Below are positions 46,310 through 57,477 of a stretch of DNA of 64,000 bases, piece by piece (the stretch's first letter is position 1; each line of letters starts with the position of its first letter). The stretch lies in NCBI GenBank assembly GCA_051294375.1, contig CM119267.1:19540307-19604306 (forward strand), written 5' to 3'. Made by a program: the position numbers and the translations under genes. Below the pieces are notes generated by a model. The model saw only the letters and a program-made list of their open reading frames with translations. It made no database searches and was not told the DNA's origin. This DNA is from Paraspadella gotoi (taxonomy: Eukaryota > Chaetognatha).

Positions 46310-46742
46310 TCTCTCTCTCTCTCGTTCTCCGCTGTCTCCGCTCTCTCGCGAAAGAGAAGAGGTTCATTAAACAACCAAAAAAAAAACAGTAATAACGACT
46401 CCGAAAACTAATTACGTCTCCCGCTTATTATTTTGTTCGTTGCTAGCTAAGCGACAGATCGCCCGTCACCGTCATATATCTACTTTATTCGTCTGAAAAT
46501 TTCTTTCTCCTTTTCTCTGTCCTAGAAAGCCAACGCCCCCTTTTGTTTATTACCTTTTCTTCTTTCTTTTTCTTATCTTCGTCTAATTTCTCCTTCTTTT
46601 TCTTCTTCTTATTTTTCTGCTTCTTCTTCTTCCTCTCTCTATTCCCACTCTCTATCATTACTGAAAATCTGATCTTGATTTCCGACTTTTTCGGGACGTT
46701 TGCTCCGCTTTGCTATCTCTTTCTCTTTCTATCTCTCTCTTT

Positions 46743-46793
<51 letters not shown>

Positions 46794-46958
46794 CTCTCTC
46801 TCTCTCGTCCTCTCTCTCTCTCTTCTCTCTCTCTTCTCTCTCTCTCTCTCTCTCTCTCTATCCCTGCCGCTACGGAGATCTCCCGGGTTTTTGAACGGCC
46901 GAACGCTTTCCCTTTAAGCCGCAGACCAAGGCTTTCTTCCATTAGGTAGGCCCATAAT

Positions 46959-47024
<66 letters not shown>

Positions 47025-47400
47025 CTGACTCTCTCGACTTGTTTCATTTTCTCATTGGTTTTAGTATTTCTCCTTTTTCTATCTCTTTTTTTTTTTTTGC
47101 TCTCTCTCTCACCTCTCTCTCTTTCTCTCTTTCTCTTCTCTTCACTCCTGCTCTCTCTATTTCCTTTCTACCTCTCTGTCTCTTTCTTCGTCTCTCTCTC
47201 TCTCTCTCATTACCATTCTTTTCTCTATCTTTCACTCTCTCTTATTCTCTTTTCTTTTGTCTTTTTCTCTCTCTCTCCTCTCCCTCTCTTTCCCATTCGT
47301 TGCCGTTCTTTCCCTCATTTTACTTCTTGTCTCTCTCTCTCTTTATCTTTTTCACTTCTTTTTATGTATTTCTCTTTTCTTTCTGTCTCTGTCTCTCTCC
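45460..47400 (+). repeat. Pyrimidine-rich region with CT and TTTC microsatellites
   Basis: T/C-rich DNA with (CT)n at about 45,728-45,758, 46,270-46,325, 46,795-46,860 and 46,960-47,030, (TTTC)n at 46,740-46,795, and further CT-rich DNA to 47,400. Many open frames exist, all Phe/Ser/Leu or Arg/Glu low complexity. Unique pieces (about 45,895-46,120 and 46,385-46,540) show no gene. Confidence 0.8.
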
Positions 47401-47429
47401 TTTCCTCGCGCCACCGACGAAACAGCCAT

Positions 47430-47564
47430 GGGGCGGCCACACCCCTTCCGGTTCCACGGCATTAGACGAGAGAGGAAAAAGGTTGCTTAAACAGAGGAAG
47501 ATGACGATTCCGACAACGACGACGACGACGACGATATGGACGGTGATGTCCTGACCGGTCTCTG
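47430..47564 (+). other. Possible exon(s) with acidic C-terminal coding
   Basis: After a long pyrimidine tract ending CGACGAAACAG, the sequence turns GC-balanced. One frame reads GGHTPSGSTALDERGKRLL. A second acceptor-like site, TTGCTTAAACAG (ending about 47,493), precedes an acidic frame reading EDDDSDNDDDDDDMDGD and ending VLTGL and a stop. The (GAC)n core makes the acidic reading partly a microsatellite effect. It lies about 500 bp upstream of the membrane-protein gene and could be the end of a preceding gene; support is weak. Confidence 0.2.
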
Positions 47565-48078
47565 ACTGAGATTGCCCACGAATCTCCAGAGGAAAAATAA
47601 TTCGATCAAACTCTGTGAAACGTTTCAAGTGACACACGATATCATCAAAGTCTAAAATTTTAACTGTATGCGAGTATTTTCGAGATTAAAAAATTCTAGC
47701 GAGATTGCATAACAGGACCGAGAAATGAGAATTTAATTCTAGAACTTCCGTCAGTGCGCACTTTCCTCGGATTCCAAAAATATCTTTTAATTTTGTACAA
47801 AATGAGTTTTTAATTAATTTTAATCTAGAATTTAATAGCAATTAAGAGTTCAGGATTTTAATTAAGAAACGGAAATTGAAATTTCTTTTTTTGAACATTC
47901 AATTATTTTTACCAAAATGACAGACAAAAAAAAATCATATTTAAAACGGAAAAAAAAGGTAAATTTCTCCATTCATTATTTTTAAAATCATAAATTTTAA
48001 ACTAAAGAAGGCTAACAATCAATTCCGAGCAAACAAGTGAGCAATCTCGACCGCAAAGCAAAACCTTTGACTCGCATC

Positions 48079-51000
48079 ATGCCGTTCCAACTCCTCGTCC
48101 TCCTGATCTCCAACGGCCTCGCGGTGGCCGATCTGGCGACGGACCTTCACGTCATGATCAAGTATCTCTCCTCCTCCTATTTGGTCTTCAACGTCTTAGG
48201 TAGGGGTAGCCGCACTCAATGGGGTGAGTCAAATTTTTGGATAAATTTTTAATTTTAAGACCAGATTCGGATAGCTCATAAAAGTTGTCTACACAAAATA
48301 TAATTCTTTTTTAAATATTTTTATGATAAGTAGGTAAAAAATAAGAAAAACCATAAAAAATCGTTATTATTATCATCTTTTGATGATTTTATCAGTTTTT
48401 TTTTATTTTTACTAAGAAAAGGTAAGAATTTTTAAAAGCTGTAATTATATTTCTTGTTTAACTTTTTATGCTCTATCATAATCCATTAAATTTTTTTTTA
48501 AATTTAAAAAAACACTTTTTTTCTTTATATAGTAATATAATAATTTTAATTCGGCGAGTACCCTCAGAAAAAATCATTTTTGACAAAAAATATTTTAATA
48601 TGCTCACTGATAGATTATTTTAACGTTGTATACATCAGCGTTTAAATTTGATCGGCTACGGCTATCTCAGGGCGCTGCGTTCTCTGCGTCCTCGCCTTTC
48701 ACCTTCTCGTTTCCACCGTCTACGGCGTCGGTGTCCTCGTCAGGAACGCCGGACGTTATCCGCGGTTGTGCCGGACGTGGACGCGAGTGTTGGCGACGGC
48801 TTCGTTGCACGCCGTCGGGCTCGGAATCTTGCCCGTCTCGGTAGACCTGTTTCACGATCATCAAGCGGGAGGGGCAGAGAGAGACAGGTTGGTTCCTTTG
48901 AGTCTAACTTGGGTTTTTTTTTTTAAATGACTCATAAAATAACGATTTAACGACGCGAGGTCACCCATCAACTGGCGTTGGGTGTTCGATAAAATACGAC
49001 GTTTATTATTATCTAATTTTAAATTTTTTTTTTTAAATAGCGAATGTCAAAAACCAATGATTTTTTTTCAAATTCCTAAATCTACAAAGTTTTCGTTCCT
49101 TTTAAAATATTTCAAAAAAAGGAACATCGCTGACAAAGAACGATTCGTGCTGTCAATGAACATGATCCACGTTTTGCTGGAATGTTTTCCTCAAATGCTC
49201 CTTCAGACTGGAACGATAATCGTTTCGCTCACCGGAGGAATATCCGAGGTTGGTTCCATCTTCCGACTCTTGAGATGTACAACCAATTTGACAATTAATC
49301 ATTCGTAAATAAGCTATCTTGCCCCGGACTTTGTACCTACTATGGTGGATTAAGTCTTCCGTCACTATTACAAATACTACTATGCGTATGTAAAATAGCA
49401 GGACTTTGCAAGCTTTCAATCAAGACTCTCTCCCAGGTGAGTTTCTTAACTCCCTGGGACCAAAGTAAACGGCTTCACAATCAAATCAATAAAAGGATCA
49501 CTCTCTCAATTATAATATTGGAGATTATTAATATTATGCAATTGGTACAATTTTTTTCTACGCCCCCTCCCCCCCCAACCACAGATTTGTCTCCGCAACT
49601 ATGAGACTCGCGGATACGATCTCTACCGCATGGAAAAGGCGGGCAATCTGACGGCGACCAACGAATTGTGCAATTGCTGGCAATACGAATACGTCTTCGA
49701 CTACGGCGGCCGGGAGTGTCGTTGGCGATTCTCCGAACACGTCTTGGTCTTTTCCGTTTTGACTTCGACGGTTTCTTTAGCCAAGGGGGCGGCCATGTTT
49801 CGAGAGAGCGTCCTGGTCGCCAACGGCGTCCGCCTAGCGACGGTTCCGATGAAGGTCAGCACCTTCTTGGGCACGCTTCAAGGGGTCAGCGGCGTCTCCG
49901 TCGCCCTCTACGTCATTTTCGTCAACTCTCTCACGAGTTCCCTTTTGTTTCTTTGTTTCACTCCTTTTATTTTACTCCGGGTTTTCACGATAGAGGACGT
50001 CTCGGCGTTGATGAACGATCTCCGCCGTAATTTTGCCGCGAAGGATCGAAAGTCCGTCGAGAATAAGCGATTAGTTGCGGTGAACAAGTTTCAACTGATC
50101 CTCTTTTCGCTCTTCAATGTTTTTCTCTTTTCTTGGGTCTTTAATTTCGAGAAACATCTCTTCATCAACGATTACCTGATAGAACACCCCACTTACCATT
50201 ACGTCAAGGGCGGATTGTCTAAACTAATGATACAAAAAATACCCAAAATGAAACAATTCCAAGCAGTTTATGTTCCATCTCTGAAGAAACACGTCTCCTG
50301 CCACACTTACTACAACGCGTATAGAAACGAGTTTATGAAAGAAAATTGTTTAAATCCCACATATACATTTTACCTGAAAGGAAAAACCTACAAGATGCCC
50401 GCTCGGCCGACGTGGTACACTAAGATGGGAAACTACGTCATCTTCAGGCAGAATTTTCAAACTCACACGATCATGTTGCTGATAGATTTTTTCTTGGGCC
50501 TTTTTTACTCGGCCACTTTGATCGATAAGCAACTACCGGTTCGTACGATAGTTTACTGGGCTATCATAACTCTCGTTACACTGTCCGTTCTGATTCTGAA
50601 CGTAATTTTTTCGAGCACCTTGTATCACATTCTGGACGAGAGACTGTACGTGCACAAAATGCGTCCATTCGAGAGCGACCTCTACTTTGGCGGGAAAGTT
50701 TTCGGGTATTTGTCTGTCTCTTCGTCTTTGGTCTTTGTCTTAATCTTTCTCCGACGACTGATTTTCAAACCGCAAAGACGAGTTACGCTCCCAATCGCCT
50801 GGTTCATCTTGATCACCTTGTCAGCCGTCCTACCTTGGGCCGCCTGGTCATCGAGACAAGAATCCGAGGCTCGTGATCATGTCGTTAGCGAGTACGTGCA
50901 CTGGTGCAACCGTACGGACCCCGTACTGAGTTTCGACGAAGAATCCGCGCTGTACGATCGAGTACGACTCCGTCTTTTCAACTTCATCGTACTGAGAGAA

Positions 51001-51636
51001 AACTTTTTCTTTTTCGTTTGCGTCTCTTTTTTCCCGATTTTCGTTCTCGTCGACGTCGCGTCGAAGTTGGCGTGGCCTTCGTTTCGATCGTCGCGTTCAT
51101 CGTCGCGCGTCGTTCGATCGTTGGTCTTCGTCGCGATTATCGTCGTCTTCGTCGTCTTCTACGTCAGCGAAGAGATTTTGCCTCGTTATTCGTCGTCGGC
51201 GCCGAAGAAAACGACGGTGACGAATTTCGTGGCGCCGATTCGAAGCTTCGCGGTGGGCGTGGCCAAAGGGACGCAACTGCCCAAATCAGAGTACGTCTCG
51301 CCGTTGTTTCCGAGTCTCGGTCTGTTGACCGACCGCCTGATGCACTGGCGCCAGTTGCAGCAAGCCAACGGATTCGCCAGCCCGGTCTACGTCGGCTACG
51401 CTAGATCGGTGGACCTCAAAGTCATTGGTCCTCTTTGGAAAGTTGTGTCGGACAGACTGACCAAGAGTCTGGCTTATTGGAAGAGAGTCGATCGAGAGCG
51501 GGAATTGCAGATGGACGAGTCGAGAGTTCGTCGCTTCGCGCGAGAGATCGATCATTTCTTGCGAGATGATTCCGGTTTTCTCACTTTGGTTTATATCGTC
51601 ACTCCTGCGATTTTCTTCTTAACTTTTTACGATTGA
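48079..51636 (+). CDS. Polytopic membrane protein, XK-related-like, four exons
   Basis: Reconstructed exons: 48,079-48,199, 48,671-48,887, 49,122-49,248 and 49,585-51,636; all junctions are GT-AG and phases match (1, 2, 0), giving 838 residues from ATG at 48,079. Exon 2 uses a frame without its own Met. Residues about 4-24 form the first membrane helix, with a D-L-x-T-D-L motif at 18-23; exons 1 and 2 together encode helix 2 (33-63); exon 3 carries LLExxPQMLLQ (132-141). TDL-type first helix followed by LExxPQ is characteristic of the XK-related family (phospholipid scrambling, plasma membrane). Further helices lie near 205-227, 247-288, 319-341, 450-466, 476-496, 529-545, 558-575, 622-646, 666-682 and 820-836. 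A Cys-containing loop at 342-449 and NLT/NRT glycosylation sequons (176, 597) are present. It is much longer than usual XK-related proteins (roughly 350-650). Gene existence is well supported; the family call is tentative. Confidence 0.8.
48285..48600 (+). repeat. Dispersed AT-rich repeat in intron 1, shared with palindrome arm tips
   Basis: Starts TGTCTACACAAAATATAATTC and runs through GAAAAACCATAAAA, a CATCTTTTGATGATTTTATC-like stretch and a GTAATTATAT motif in the same order as 9,541-9,790 (starting TGCCTACACAAAGTATAAAA) and its mirror at 8,580-8,828. Identity is moderate, so this is an older, independent member of a repeat family. It occupies most of the 471-bp intron. Confidence 0.6.
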
Positions 51637-52080
51637 ATTAAAGATCACTAATTATATTTAACGACGAATCTTTCTTTTAATTTTCTAATATACTACAGCT
51701 TTTGAATCATAGCGACGCTTTTCAAGTCAAACTGAACAAATTGTTTTCTTGTTTTGTTTTTTCCTCTCGATGAAAAAGAAAAACGTTTATTAAGCTGATA
51801 ATAATGATTAATGATTAATGTGGACTAAAATAGAAACTGGTAGTGAAATTCTATCTGAAATTTTCTTTTCCAATTTGTTTTTATTGTACCGTATTCATTG
51901 CAATAGTTGTTTTGTGGTCAATATTTACCAAATAATCATTGAAAGAAGTAAAACATTTTGATCGTCATTTCTCTTTCATTCAGTCATTAATTTTCAGTTA
52001 TTAATCCAAATTAGTTGAGCGAACTCTTCCCTTCGCTCAAATTAATCTTAAATTCTCGTCGGAACAAGGTTATTTTTTTC
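51637..52080. other. 3-prime flank of the membrane-protein gene
   Basis: AT-rich, presumably 3-prime UTR and intergenic DNA. ATTAAA directly follows the stop (51,637-51,642), but no clear AATAAA with a downstream GT-rich element is seen. No further coding sequence. Confidence 0.5.
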
Positions 52081-52325
52081 AGGTGGTCGACGGGGTCTAT
52101 TAGAAGGGGGTGGAGAGTGGATCAGGCTGAACTTAACTATCCGGAACTTCTTTAACCCCCTCTAGCAGCCTTGGAAAGGAACCTGGCCTGAATACTAGGC
52201 TTGTGGGTTTGCACCGCCCCCAAGACGGTTTAGGGCACTCCTCACGCTTCCCGAAGTGTTGGGATTGAACCCGGTACTTAGTGGTCATTCGCTGTTGGCT
52301 TTACTAAATGACCCACCCGGTCACA
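52080..52325 (-). mobile_element. tRNA-derived SINE-like element (minus strand)
   Basis: On the minus strand, GGTTCAATCCC (52,271 to 52,261) matches the Pol III B box, and TGGGTCATTTAGTAA (52,315 to 52,301) is an A-box-like sequence about 30 bp upstream. A GC-balanced body without simple repeats follows to about 52,080. It differs from the SINE-like copies at 33,945 and 40,205, so a second family is implied. Confidence 0.5.
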
Positions 52326-52345
52326 ACTGCAGAAAGGTGGTCAGG

Positions 52346-52533
52346 ATGGTGGCGGCGGCGGCGACGGCGGCAACGGCGGCGGCGACGGCGGCAACGGCGG
52401 CGCCGGCGGGAGATGGAAATGGCGCCAGTGGAGGCGGCGATCAAAATGGCGGCGTATACGGCTGCTGCTGCTGCGGCAGAAGCGACGTCTTCCGCTCCGA
52501 TTCGGCGCCGATGATGAATGGGAATCGTATTTA

Positions 52534-52568
<35 letters not shown>

Positions 52569-52640
52569 CGCGGACTCGCCTGGCTTTGTCGTCATAGTCG
52601 GCGTCGTCGTTGTCATCGACGTCGTCGGTGTCAAATTACG
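52346..52640 (+). repeat. GGC/GCG trinucleotide-rich tract
   Basis: Imperfect (GGC)n with GACGGC and AACGGC variants at 52,346-52,410, a second block with (GCT)n, and a nearly pure (GGC)n run at about 52,532-52,568, followed by GTCGTCG. CpG density is high. Open frames on both strands encode Ala, Gly, Arg or Pro runs only. Confidence 0.85.
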
Positions 52641-52859
52641 AACCTAAAAAAAAAGAACCCCCCCAAAAAAAGGGGAGAAAAATCCTTTGCGGCGCCGGTG
52701 AGCGCGAAACCCGGGAAATGAATCGAAAAGCGACGTCTACCGGCGCCGGTGGGCTTGGGCGGCGCCGCGGGAATCGGCGTCGATTTTGGCGTCGAATTGA
52801 ATTATGAGCGGAAATCGTCTTGTCAAACGAACGGAACGAACAACGGAACAAAAGAAGAT

Positions 52860-53260
52860 GAGTTCAAAATTGTTTTCGGGAATTTTTTTTTTCCTTGTTA
52901 ATTTGATTTTATTTGATTTTTTTTTTTTTTTTTTTTTTTTTCAATATTTCTCCTCTTTCTTTACTTATTTTCTTTCGTTCTTTATTATTATTATATTTCT
53001 TTTACTTTCTTTTTTTTTCTTCGCCTTCTTCTTTTAATTATTATATTTCTTTTACTTTTCTTTCTTTTTCCTACTGATTCTCTTTCTTTATTTCCTTTCT
53101 TCTCTCCTTCATTCTTTCGCTCTTCCTTACTTCTCTTCTTTCATAAAACCTTTTCTCTCTTTATTTCTTTTTTCTCATCATCTCTCTTTCTGTTTTTTTT
53201 TTTCCATCTCTCCCCACCGCTTTCTATATATTTTCTTCTTCTCACTCTCATCTGTCTTCG
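52860..53260 (+). repeat. T-rich tract
   Basis: Poly-T (about 52,918-52,942) and TTTCTTT/TTTACTTTC repeats. No gene. Confidence 0.8.
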
Positions 53261-53334
53261 CGAGTGAAGAACCAAACCTCCTTTTCTCATTCATTGATTC
53301 GCAATTTCGAAGTTCTCTTCTGCCGCGCCATATC

Positions 53335-53418
<84 letters not shown>

Positions 53419-53430
53419 CTCTCTCTCACG
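53335..53430 (+). repeat. CT microsatellite
   Basis: Nearly pure (CT)n of about 95 bp, directly followed by GC-rich unique sequence (53,470-53,960) that contains CCCCGGGG-rich inverted motifs and a CGTCGTCGTC run but no convincing exon. Confidence 0.9.
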
Positions 53431-54288
53431 TTCGTTTGATCCTCCTGCCAGTTTTTTTTTTCTTTCGCTCACTGAGGCTGACGCCCCGGGAAATCCCTTC
53501 TCCAAAAATAGCCGGGGTTCCCTCGTGTCCGAGGCGACCCCTTTTTCCCCTTTTGCGCCTACAGCTCACCCTATCTCCCCCCAACCCCTCAACCCCTCAA
53601 CCCCCCCATTGCGTCACCCTCGCCACTCCCCCGGGGGCGAGCAACTCGCGTCAAACGTCAAAAATTCGTCGTAAGAATGCCCCCGGGGCACGGCTGCCCC
53701 CGGGGTTTTCATCGACCCTCTGTGGCCCCTCAATATCACCCACCTCCCTCTCCCAGACTTCCTTCTCCTACCCCGCCCTCCCTTTGGTCTCCTCTGGTTG
53801 GAAATTCGAGCGAACCGGAGGAACACGGCCTGAAGCTTCGTCGTCGTCGTCGTTGTCGTCGCCGTCGTCGTCGTCGACGTCGTCGTCGCCGCCTTCCGGT
53901 TCCGAGTCTGGGGTCATTTGTTGCTTTGCTCGCTACTATCACTCTACGTGTTGTCGTAAGCGTCATAAAAAGAGATGCAAATTCAATTAGCGATTTCGAC
54001 TTGGAGAATTTCTAAGTTTTTGAGGGTCAACTTTTGTATTTGTATGTCAAAACCTAAGTAAATGTTTAAAGTTGCTTTTCTATGACTTACGTAGTTACTC
54101 TTATAAATGAAATTTTAATCTATTCTCTCTGATAATTTATTAACGTCAACTACGAAAACTAAACTAACGACGATGCCAATAATGATAAATATTCAATAAT
54201 TTGACGAAATAACCATGGCATAAACCAACAAGTCACGGATCCGACCTCTTCTTTTCTCTCATAGTTCTCTGTTCTCTGTTCTCTGTTC

Positions 54289-54447
54289 CCATTTACGTTA
54301 AAAATGCATATAATTTGCCCATTTGTTAAGTCAGAAAACACCTCAAATCTAAGTGTCTGCTCGAGCATGTCACTTCATGTAGCGTCATGTCATGTAATGT
54401 CATGTCACGAGAAATACTAGTGATAAAGCAGTCACTCCGGCGCAATA
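54289..54447 (+). mobile_element. Dispersed short element, copy 4 (fragment)
   Basis: Shares ATTTACGTTAAAAATGCATA, CATTTGTTAAG, CACCTCAAATCTAAG, a GTCATGTCATGT tract and GTGATAAAGCAGTCACTCCG with copy 2, and ends at CGGCGCAATA. It lacks the left end and has lost the CTGCTAGCGCC block (here CTGCTCGAGC). Confidence 0.6.
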
Positions 54448-55570
54448 CTTTTGAATAACTTGTTTATTATTAAATCTGTATTATTACCATTAGCTTCTTA
54501 ATTTCTTCGTTACACGATGTAGCATAACTTCATATTAATCCTCATAATTATTCTTCTTATTCTCCTCATCCTCTTATTTCTCCATCCGAATGTCCACTTT
54601 TCTTTCCTCCCTTTTCCTCCCTTTAATCCCTCCCCTTAACTTCCTCATGTCAGAGATCTGTCAGAAAATGCGAATGGACGAGAGTCAGGGTTGTGGGCCG
54701 AAGACTGAAGAGGGCGTTCATCGAGGGCGAGAGGGCGAGCCGGGCGCGGGCATTCTTTTGAAGGGGAGTGTGGGCTATCTTCAAGGGCAGGCGGGCAGGC
54801 GGGAAATCAGGCGCGACTGCCAGGTGACTAGCGCCGGTTTCTGGAAGTTGTGAGTGGTACAATGTGGAGTGTATGAGTGGTATGCGTTTTGAAAGGGTCA
54901 AGTGGCAAGTGGCAAGTGGCAACGTTCTTCCGTTTTGTGACGACAGTTTTTTGTTTTGTTTTTTTCAAATTTCCATTTGATATTTATATTCCCCTTTAGA
55001 AGTACAACGTTAGCTACTTAGTGAAAGCGTAACTTATCTCTTATCGTTTAACTCTATTTCTGTTTAACAATACTTTAAGATAAATCTATTTCTTTCCCTA
55101 AAAGCCTTGCCAATTGTTGGCGTGAATTTTCCATCGAGTTAAAACCCTATCGTTTTCACCGCCCTCCTTTAACGATCTTAATAAAAAAATATCACATTTC
55201 ATCGACAATATTCAATTTTAACCAGAAACGTGTCCTCGTGTCACAAACCTGTTATGATTTTACATAAATATCATCAAAAAGCTTAAAACTCTCGAGCAGA
55301 CCATCAGAAAAAAATATTTTTGGGGGGGAAATCAAAACTGAAAAGTCCGCATAAAAGCGAAAAAAAATCAAAAAAAGAGGGAAAAAAATTTTTAAAAAAA
55401 GAAGAGAAAACTTGAACGACATTATCCAAGCTTTTTCCTCCCTATCCTGAGGCCCTTGCCGGAATTTTAGTATCCAATTAGTCAAATTTTTCTGTCTCCT
55501 TCCTTCTCTCTCTCCCTTCCTCTCTCTCTCACTCTCTATCGTTTTCTCTCTCGTTCTCTTTCTTTTTACC
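54448..55570. other. Intergenic DNA, no clear gene
   Basis: A mildly GC-rich patch at 54,650-54,860 has an 87-codon open frame without recognisable features; it is followed by repeated AAGTGGC, then AT-rich DNA. Nothing spliced or conserved is evident. Confidence 0.5.
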
Positions 55571-55576
55571 ACTTTT

Positions 55577-55609
<33 letters not shown>

Positions 55610-55634
55610 NNNNNNNNNNNNNNNNNNNNNNNNN
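55610..55634. other. 25-N gap at the outer end of the second palindrome
   Basis: Exactly 25 N after a CT microsatellite; the left arm of the palindrome starts immediately after it. Confidence 0.95.
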
Positions 55635-57394
55635 AAAAGAGGGATGAAAAGGCTGAGGGAGAGGAAAGGAGGTAAGGGGTTATCGTAAAGGCATAAAATT
55701 GGTTTCAGCTCGTGTTGGACGTCAGGCTGCAAGCGGGAAGTGACGTCGCAACGATTGTGGTTCGCCGCCTTTGACTGCCGACATAAAATTTCTCTAACTC
55801 TCTCTCCTCTCTCTCTCCTCTCTCTCTCTCTCATCTCTCTCTCTCTCTCTCTCGTCTCTCTCGTCTCTCTTTCTCTCTTTTCACGGCGCGCTTTTTGTTT
55901 CCAAATGACGAGGCTGCCAGGTGCAAACCCTTTTATTGGAGACAGCTGAAAAAAATCGACGTCGGGATCCTGAGAGAGAGGGTCAGGAGAGAAGAGAGGG
56001 AAATAATAGGCAGGGGAAGAGAGGAAGGGGTAGAGAAAAGAGGAGAAGTGTATAGGAGATAAGAGGGAAAAAGAGAGTAAGGAAGAAAGTAGGGAAGAAG
56101 GTAACTGAGATAGGGGATGAGACGGTCACAAAACTAAGACGAATAAAGAAAGGAAAGGAGAGAGAGGGAAAAAAAGGAAGGAAGATATTGAGGGAAAGAA
56201 AAAAAGACAAATAGAAAGAACAAGAAAAGGTAGGAACGCATCATTCTTTTTTTTCTTCCTTCCGGCGTCAAAAATTAACTGTTTTAATTAATCGATGAAA
56301 GGCCATTGGCCAAGGTATTTTAATGGCGTCTTGGGTTCTTGGCGTTTGCTTGGTGGATGGGATTGGGGAGTTTCTTTGTTATGGATATCAGCGTATGTGA
56401 GAATCAAAAAAAGATAGTTTTTTTCTTCAATCTATCTTTCAATCGTGTTCGTGTTCGAAATCAATTTTATTAATCATTGTTGATGTTGGACGGTTCCTTT
56501 GTTTCTCTCAAATCCGCTGGGTTTTTTTTTTCAGAGGGACGCTATTCGGTCGGTCGCTTATCGCCAACGTCATTTGTATTTTTCCGAAACTCTTTTCTCG
56601 GGTTCCAAGAGGATTTCTCTTTCTTTTCTACGTCCGTGTTTGAATATATTTTTTTTTCCTTCTCGAGACTTTCAACTTCCGACACCACCGCCCCCTTCCC
56701 GCCCCTCCGCACCCCCTCTGCAAGGGAAGAGAGAGAGAGAGAAAAAAAAGATTCTTTTGCTATTTTTCTTTTTTTCCCTAATTTTAAGTCTGGGGTTTTT
56801 TTTTTTCTCTCTCGAACAAAAACCGAAACCAGGTTGAAACGAGTCTTTCTCTCTCTCTCTTTCTCTCTCTGCTGAAGAAAAAGAATTGAAATCTCAGATT
56901 CTAAGCCAATTCTTTTCTTTTTCTCGACTCGTTGAAACTCCTTGGGTGGGTGTAAATGGTGGGTTTGGTCGTGGTGCGTGGGTGGACACCCACTGGGTGG
57001 TCGCGGGTTGTTCTGGTCGACGGAGAAAAAGAGAGACGCTTCCGATTCCAATTAGTTCTTGAAGAAAAAGGAAAAAAAAAACCAGAAAGTGAGAAAAGTC
57101 GCAAAGTTCCCGACGTCCAGACTTTTTCTTCTTTTCTCTCTTTCTTTGTTTGCACATTATGTCATCGCGTTGGAAGAAAAAAAAAGATGACATTGGTACA
57201 GAGAAAAATATGCTTTTTTTTACAGTGTGTTCTTTTTTTTTTCCTTTTTTTTTTTACAAACTCCTACTTTCCTTTTTTTCATTATTCTTAAAGCCGACAA
57301 GCAGAGGAAATGACTGAACTGGCAGACTCCACTTAAAATTAACAAAAAAGTAGAAAAAGGAAAGAAAGTCAAAACAACCGCGGAAAAAAAAAAG
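55635..57394 (+). repeat. Second palindrome, left arm (about 1.76 kb)
   Basis: The reverse complement lies at 57,478-59,215. Shared landmarks: GACGTCAC/GTGACGTC, ACGAGGCTGCCAGGTGCAAA, GGATCCTGA with GA repeat, CATTGGCCAAGGTATTTTAAT, TCGGTCGCTTATCG, the GGTGGGTGTAAAT patch, and TGACATTGGTACAGAG near the centre. Arms are about 98 percent alike near the centre, with more indels near the outer ends. Open frames within do not keep frame between the arms. Confidence 0.85.
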
Positions 57395-57477
57395 AACAAC
57401 GTTGGCTTTGGCGCCGTTGGAGGCAGAGAAAGAGAGAGAGAGAGAAGAGAGAGGAGAGATGAGAGAGAGAGAGAGAA

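Noticed and set aside
48626-48926. Two open frames in the exon 2 region starting at 48,626 and 48,648
   Set aside because: They are shadow frames; the true exon frame (48,671-48,887) encodes two hydrophobic helices and joins exons 1 and 3 in phase.
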